From the NCBI RefSeq assembly GCF_018688355.1, contig NZ_CP061317.1, positions 1,310,091-1,374,090 of the forward strand: a stretch of DNA of 64,000 bases. Reading direction: 5' to 3'. This stretch comes from Polynucleobacter sp. AP-Elch-400A-B2 (GTDB lineage Bacteria > Pseudomonadota > Gammaproteobacteria > Burkholderiales > Burkholderiaceae). The position numbers and the translations under genes were made by a program. Under the pieces are notes generated by a model. The model made no database searches. It saw only the letters and a program-made list of their open reading frames with translations, and was not told where the DNA came from. Below, one piece after another: positions 59,341 through 64,000 of this stretch (the stretch's first letter is position 1; each line of letters starts with the position of its first letter).

Positions 59341-60243
59341 TTAAGAATGACTAGTTTGGCGGACTAGAATCTTTCTCTCTTTATCCTTAAACCAATCTGA
59401 TGGCACTAGCCGCTCCGACTCTTGTCGCACTAAGCCACGCAACATTTTTTCGCCTTTGCAATGGGGTATTGAGGCAATTGCCTTTTGCACTAATTCATCA
59501 AAACGTTGCACTGCTCCCGTTAAACCTAAATCTTTTGCAGAGCTGGGGCGATTATGAGCAATGTCCTGGCCACAGGGTTTTCCTAAAACACTCTGGTCTG
59601 CAACTACGTCACGAATATCATCGGCTACTTGATAGGCTTCGCCGAGCCACTCCCCCAAAGGTCTCCAAGTTGCCGCATCTGCTCCCGCAGCTTGGGCACC
59701 AGCCGCAGTCGCCGCTTCAAATAGAGACCCTGTTTTGGCTCGCTGATAATCACCCAAATCTACTTTTGATTCACACTCCCACGCCTGGCCGGCAACAATT
59801 CCATGGGGAGATCCCACGCTCATTGCAATTGTGTTCATCAATGGGGCTAAGCGGAATATTGAACGAGTACCTGAGCTTGCTAGACACTGAAAAGCCAAAA
59901 CGATGAGGGCATCGCCCGCGAGAACAGCAATACGCTCACCATAGGCCGCGTGCACCGAAGGTCTGCCACGTCGCAATGCTGCATCATCAAAACAAGGTAA
60001 GTCATCGTGGACCAGAGACGCGCAATGCAATAACTCAATTGCGCTAGCAGCTGCATTGGATAGAGCGGGATCATCATCCCCACAAGCAGATGCCACTGCT
60101 AAACATAATTGAGGACGAATTCTGGCTCCACCAGGAAATACCGAGTAATGCATTGCCTCCTGCAATAGCTGAGGCCCCTGCTTAGAGCAGGACAAATGCA
60201 TTGCATCTTCAAGGCTTTGATTGATTCGATCTAGTATGCTCAT
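59341..60243 (-). CDS. crtE: Geranylgeranyl diphosphate synthase
   Basis: A 300-residue trans-prenyltransferase providing geranylgeranyl diphosphate for carotenoids and for the bacteriochlorophyll tail (BchG/BchP). The aspartate-rich motifs are VHDDLPCFDDAALRRGRP and QVADDIRDV. GAGGGAA precedes the ATG. It lies ten bases after the bchH stop and upstream of crtF in the same direction. Confidence 0.94.
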   Translation of the reverse strand: MSILDRINQSLEDAMHLSCSKQGPQLLQEAMHYSVFPGGARIRPQLCLAVASACGDDDPALSNAAASAIELLHCASLVHDDLPCFDDAALRRGRPSVHAAYGERIAVLAGDALIVLAFQCLASSGTRSIFRLAPLMNTIAMSVGSPHGIVAGQAWECESKVDLGDYQRAKTGSLFEAATAAGAQAAGADAATWRPLGEWLGEAYQVADDIRDVVADQSVLGKPCGQDIAHNRPSSAKDLGLTGAVQRFDELVQKAIASIPHCKGEKMLRGLVRQESERLVPSDWFKDKERKILVRQTSHS

Positions 60244-60253
60244 ATTTATTCCC

Positions 60254-63200
60254 TCAAGCGGCTATAGCAACGTTGTCATAAATACCTTCGAGACGATCCT
60301 CAAGCTCATCGTTTGCTTCTTGCATTTGCTTCAACATCTCTGCATCAGGCTGCCAGTAATTTCTTTGTGATGCCTCTGTCAGGCGATTCGCTAAACGCGC
60401 CGCGGCGGTAGGATTGAGCTTTGCCAAACGTTCACGCATTTCTGGGTTCAGCATGAAAGTCTCAGTCAGCTGCTTATATACCCACGGTTGAACTTGACCT
60501 GTGGTTGCTGACCACCCCATGGTATTGGTGATATGAACCTCAATTTGTCGTACGCCCTCATAACCACTCTCTAACATACCTTCATACCACTTTGGATTGA
60601 GCATACGAGTACGAGTTTCTAAAGACACTTGTTCCGAGAGCGTTCTTACGGCACCCTCACCCTTGGTTTGATCGCCAATAAACACAGGGACATCTACTCC
60701 GCCTTTGGCACGCTTTACTGCCCTAGTAATGCCTCCCAAGGTATCAAAGTAGTTATCAATCGTAGTCACACCCAACTCCATTGAGTCCAGATTTTGATAC
60801 GTCATCTGCACGTCGGATAAAACACTCTTTAACAAAGCGTTGTTCTGAATCGGTACACCGGCACGTCCAAAAGCAAAACCTTTTCTGCGGGTATAGGTTT
60901 CAGCCAACTCATCTTCCTCTTCCCACACGCTGTTTTCAATCATATTGCTGACATTCGATCCATAGGCGCCATCAGCATTGCCATACACACGCAGTGAGGC
61001 AGTTTCTAGGTCACAACCATGTTCTTTTTGGTAAGCTAATGAATGTTTACGAATGAAGTTTTGCTCCAGCGGTTCATCTTCAGCAGAGGCGGCCATAAAT
61101 GCGGCTTCGGCTAACAATTTAATTTGCAAAGGCAAGAGATCTCGGAAGATGCCAGACAGAGTAATGACTACGTCGACTCTAGGACGACCAAGCTCACTCA
61201 AAGGAATTAATTGTGCGCCAGCCAATCGGCCATAACTATCAAAGCGTGGTTTAGCGCCCATCAATGCAAGGGCCTGACCAATTTGCCCACCTTCAGATTT
61301 CAAGTTATCACTGCCCCATAGAACCATCGCAATCGATTCTGGGAGCTCATGACTATCTTCTTGGTACTTATCGAGAATGCGCTGAGCTTGCTTAGCGCCA
61401 TCCCTAACAGCGAAGACGCTTGGAATTCTAAAAGGGTCAAAGCCATGCAAATTACGGCCTGTAGGGAGTACTTCGGGGTTGCGCATCACATCACCGCCTG
61501 CAGCAGGTCGAATAAAGCGGCCGTCTAAGGCATCCAGCATCCCAGTCACTTCAGTCTCAGCAGACATCAGCTCGTTAGACTTGACCATCTTACCAAATAA
61601 ATCTTCTAGAGTTTCACGGCTACCTAACTCAAGTAACTCCGGATTGGCATCAATCACCTTGTCAAACTTCTCACCATTCATGAGAGCCTCGACTACGACA
61701 TCCTCTATAGGGTGATCCAATGCCACATCAGCCATCGCCTTCAATAAGCCAAAGCGCTCAGCAAGCGGAGGTACAGCACCAACTACATGCAAGCCATGGG
61801 GTATCAAGGTGTACTCAAGCTCAAGCAATTCATTAAAGAGATTGCTCACTGTATTTTGCAAGCCATTCACGTCAGACTTGTCCCATACGGGTTCCGCTTT
61901 ACACAGATCAATCTCTGCAGCTTGGGCCTGAATCAATTCAGCTAAATCAAGACGTTCTTGGTGCGCATCTACATCTAAGGATCTAAAACGCTCGATTGAG
62001 GCTTTCAAATCTGCCAGGCCAGCATACAGACCTGCTTGCGTTACCGGAGGCGTGAGGTAACTAATCAGCGTTGCTCCAGAACGACGCTTCGCAATCGCGC
62101 CCTCCGAAGGATTGTTTGAGGCGTATAAATAAATATTTGGTAAATCATTAATTAAGCGATCAGGCCAGCAAGCGCCACTCATACCAGTTTGTTTGCCAGG
62201 CATGAACTCTAGTGCACCATGGGTACCAAAGTGAATTACTGCTGTAGCAGCAAAGTCTTCCCGCAAGTAACGGTAGTAAGCAGAGAAAGCGTGAGTCGGA
62301 GCAAAGCCACGCTCAAATAACAAGCGCATTGGATCACCTTCATAACCAAAAGAAGGTTGAACAGAAATGAGTACATTGCCGAACTGTTTACCAAGAACAA
62401 AGATCGAGCTGCCGTTAGAAAGTTGCTTACCAGGAGCTGGCCCCCATTGAGCCTCGATTTCTTTTAACCAGCGTTCACGACGTACATGATCATCTACGGG
62501 AATCAAGGTATGTACATTAGCATCTGCACCATATTGCTGAGCGTTGCCTTTTAAAATCGAGTCACGCAACTCATCAACCGACTCTGGAACATCGACCGTA
62601 TAGCCACGGTCTTTCATACCGACTAATAAATTCTGCAGAGACTGAAATACGCTGAGGTAAGCTGCACTACCAATATTTCCGGCATTTGGCGGGAAATTGA
62701 ACAACACAATGCCCACTTTTCGCTCAGCACGCTCTGAGCGACGCATGTCAACCAATTTACCCACCCGTGCGGCTAACATCCCCACGCGCTCGGTACAGGT
62801 GAACATATCCTGAGGATTGTGGTCATCCGTAAATGAGCATTGCTTATGACAACCAGTGCAAGTCGTTCCAGATGCACCAGGACGTCCGCCATAAACCATT
62901 GGGATGGTGGAGCCGTCTAACTCAGGAATAGCCACCATGATGGTGCTCTCAACTGGAAGTAAGCCGCGCTCGGATTTGCCCCACTGCTCCAGATTCTGAA
63001 ACTCCACTGGGTGCGCAGCAATATAGGGAATATCTAATTTCGCCAACACCTCTTCAGCTGCATGGGCATCGTTATAAGCCGGCCCACCTACCAAAGAGAA
63101 GCCTGTTAAAGAAATCATGGCATCGATGGTTGGTTTACCGTCTTGACTGAAGTAATCATCAATTGCTGGACGAGCATCTAAGCCAGCAGCAAAAGCAGGT

Positions 63201-64000
63201 ACTACCTGCAAACCTTGAGCCTCTAAAGCGGCAATAACAGGATCGTAGTGACCGCTATTACCAGATACCAAGTAAGACCGGAGTACTAAGAGCCCTACTC
63301 TGCCACGGGCTTTTGCATCTGGCACCACCTTGGGCAAATCACTCAACTTATTGCTAAGCCGATCCTTCATGCGTGGGTGATACACACCAGAATCTGGATA
63401 TTCAACTGGATCAAGTGCCTTAGCATTTTTACGCAAGGACTCACGCGAGCCAGAGGCGTATCGATTGATGAGGTTGACCATCATGTTGTACATGTTTTCT
63501 TGAGAGCCGCCTAACCAATACTGCAGCGATAAGAAATAAGCTCTGAGGTCTTGAGCTGTACCCGGTACAAAACGCAACATCTGCGGAATCACACGCAACA
63601 TTTTCATTTGCTTTGCCCCAGCAGTCGAAGCTTTACTCTTACCATCTTTATCTTTAGCGCTTGGACGCAGCTTTTTGAGCATCGCCATTAAACCACTGGC
63701 TGGCTGACTCATATCCAGCTTGCCAATTTTTGTTAGCTTAGTAACGTCTCCTGCAGACATGGCGCAAACCATGGCATCACAATGATCTCGTCTTGCTTTG
63801 AGATCATCTAGGATGGGTAAATAGTGATCCTCCAAGAACAACATTGTGGCAATCACAATGTCGCCACTAGCAATGTCATCTTTACAACTTTGCAAATGCT
63901 CTGGATTACCCGCAAATTCACTAGCTGAATGAATCTTTAAAGTCGCTCCCGGAATCGTCTTCTTGAGGTCCTCATAGGCGCGGTTTGCAGCACTATTTAA
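60254..64000 (-). CDS. bchH: Magnesium chelatase subunit H (partial, 5' end beyond the window)
   Basis: The large porphyrin-binding subunit that inserts Mg into protoporphyrin IX with BchI and BchD. 1248 codons are inside. The frame stays open to the right edge, where codons for ANRAYEDLKKTIPGATLKIH continue the family N-terminus, so a TTG at 63895 is not the start. Blocks: FLEDHYLPILDDLKARRDHCDAM, IHFGTHGALEFMPGKQ, NPSEGAIAKRRSGATLISYL and NTMGWSATTGQVQPWVY. Length is near the usual 1200-1300 residues. First gene of a bchH-crtE-crtF run as seen here. Confidence 0.96.
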   Translation of the reverse strand, partial: LNSAANRAYEDLKKTIPGATLKIHSASEFAGNPEHLQSCKDDIASGDIVIATMLFLEDHYLPILDDLKARRDHCDAMVCAMSAGDVTKLTKIGKLDMSQPASGLMAMLKKLRPSAKDKDGKSKASTAGAKQMKMLRVIPQMLRFVPGTAQDLRAYFLSLQYWLGGSQENMYNMMVNLINRYASGSRESLRKNAKALDPVEYPDSGVYHPRMKDRLSNKLSDLPKVVPDAKARGRVGLLVLRSYLVSGNSGHYDPVIAALEAQGLQVVPAFAAGLDARPAIDDYFSQDGKPTIDAMISLTGFSLVGGPAYNDAHAAEEVLAKLDIPYIAAHPVEFQNLEQWGKSERGLLPVESTIMVAIPELDGSTIPMVYGGRPGASGTTCTGCHKQCSFTDDHNPQDMFTCTERVGMLAARVGKLVDMRRSERAERKVGIVLFNFPPNAGNIGSAAYLSVFQSLQNLLVGMKDRGYTVDVPESVDELRDSILKGNAQQYGADANVHTLIPVDDHVRRERWLKEIEAQWGPAPGKQLSNGSSIFVLGKQFGNVLISVQPSFGYEGDPMRLLFERGFAPTHAFSAYYRYLREDFAATAVIHFGTHGALEFMPGKQTGMSGACWPDRLINDLPNIYLYASNNPSEGAIAKRRSGATLISYLTPPVTQAGLYAGLADLKASIERFRSLDVDAHQERLDLAELIQAQAAEIDLCKAEPVWDKSDVNGLQNTVSNLFNELLELEYTLIPHGLHVVGAVPPLAERFGLLKAMADVALDHPIEDVVVEALMNGEKFDKVIDANPELLELGSRETLEDLFGKMVKSNELMSAETEVTGMLDALDGRFIRPAAGGDVMRNPEVLPTGRNLHGFDPFRIPSVFAVRDGAKQAQRILDKYQEDSHELPESIAMVLWGSDNLKSEGGQIGQALALMGAKPRFDSYGRLAGAQLIPLSELGRPRVDVVITLSGIFRDLLPLQIKLLAEAAFMAASAEDEPLEQNFIRKHSLAYQKEHGCDLETASLRVYGNADGAYGSNVSNMIENSVWEEEDELAETYTRRKGFAFGRAGVPIQNNALLKSVLSDVQMTYQNLDSMELGVTTIDNYFDTLGGITRAVKRAKGGVDVPVFIGDQTKGEGAVRTLSEQVSLETRTRMLNPKWYEGMLESGYEGVRQIEVHITNTMGWSATTGQVQPWVYKQLTETFMLNPEMRERLAKLNPTAAARLANRLTEASQRNYWQPDAEMLKQMQEANDELEDRLEGIYDNVAIAA

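Noticed and set aside
59400..59906. Plus-strand frame of 168 residues opposite crtE.
   Set aside because: Antisense shadow of a well conserved gene; no family resemblance and no initiation signal.
63893..63895. TTG as the start codon of bchH.
   Set aside because: The frame remains open for 35 more codons to the edge and encodes residues that fit the BchH N-terminal domain; the gene is simply cut by the window.
1..64000. CRISPR arrays, insertion sequences, prophage genes, rRNA or tRNA genes.
   Set aside because: None seen on reading both strands: no regularly spaced repeats, no transposase or integrase frames, and no foldable tRNA. Very degenerate elements could have been missed by eye.

Overview
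The window is a chromosomal stretch of an aerobic anoxygenic phototrophic bacterium. It carries most of a photosynthesis gene cluster (PGC) plus ordinary housekeeping DNA. The quinone-type reaction centre with a tetraheme cytochrome (pufLMC, puhA), the oxygen-dependent cyclase acsF, the spheroidenone-type carotenoid genes (crtA, crtC, crtD, crtF), bciB and the moderate base composition suggest a betaproteobacterium. Polynucleobacter or a close freshwater relative is my best guess; this is inference, since no rRNA is present.

Layout. 1-9.6 kb: partial mrp, a copper chaperone/CopA pair, and an envelope block (GT-C glycosyltransferase, flippase-like protein, GT9, PAP2 phosphatase) ending in rlmJ. 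9.7-19.4 kb, almost all minus strand: psiE/arsR, hemE, a SOUL protein, ldcA-tadA-queD-queE, two tandem lipoprotein paralogues, and a radical SAM/DUF455 pair. 19.4-27.2 kb: edge of the phototrophy region, with hemA-dxs-ORF46-tspO (minus), then pucBA-pucC (plus) and several small membrane proteins. 27.2-30.7 kb: glutathione peroxidase, bciB, an NnrU family gene, a lipoprotein and a lipocalin. 30.7-41 kb, minus: bchF-bchM-lhaA-puhABC-acsF-puhE-bchG-pucC-like-bchP. 41.2-46.6 kb, plus: ppaA/aerR-like-ppsR-crtA-crtD-crtC. 46.6-49.2 kb, minus: crtI-crtB. 49.3-58 kb, minus: bchCXYZ-ORF49-pufB-ORF74-pufALMC. 58.2-64 kb, minus: bchH (runs off the right edge)-crtE-crtF.

How it works together. HemA starts tetrapyrrole synthesis and Dxs starts isoprenoid synthesis. 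BchH, BchM, AcsF, BciB, BchXYZ, BchF, BchC, BchG and BchP cover much of the route to bacteriochlorophyll a; chelatase I/D and the dark-operative BchLNB are not in the window. CrtE, B, I, C, D, F and A build spheroidene/spheroidenone. PufBA and PucBA are the LH1 and LH2 antennae. PuhBCE, LhaA and PucC proteins assemble the complexes. PpsR and its PpaA/AerR-type partner are the likely redox/light regulators; TGT-N12-ACA palindromes lie in front of hemA, pucBA and bchC.

Most striking points: (1) bchF is fused in frame to a complete LH2-type beta antenna polypeptide nearly identical to PucB, which I do not know to have been described; (2) PucA carries Phe44-Leu45, the signature of blue-shifted B800-820 (LH3) antennae; (3) two unassigned small genes are embedded in the puf operon, a 49-residue ORF coupled by ATGA overlaps to bchZ and pufB and a 74-residue single-span protein between pufB and pufA; (4) crtC has no conventional start codon near its conserved beginning.
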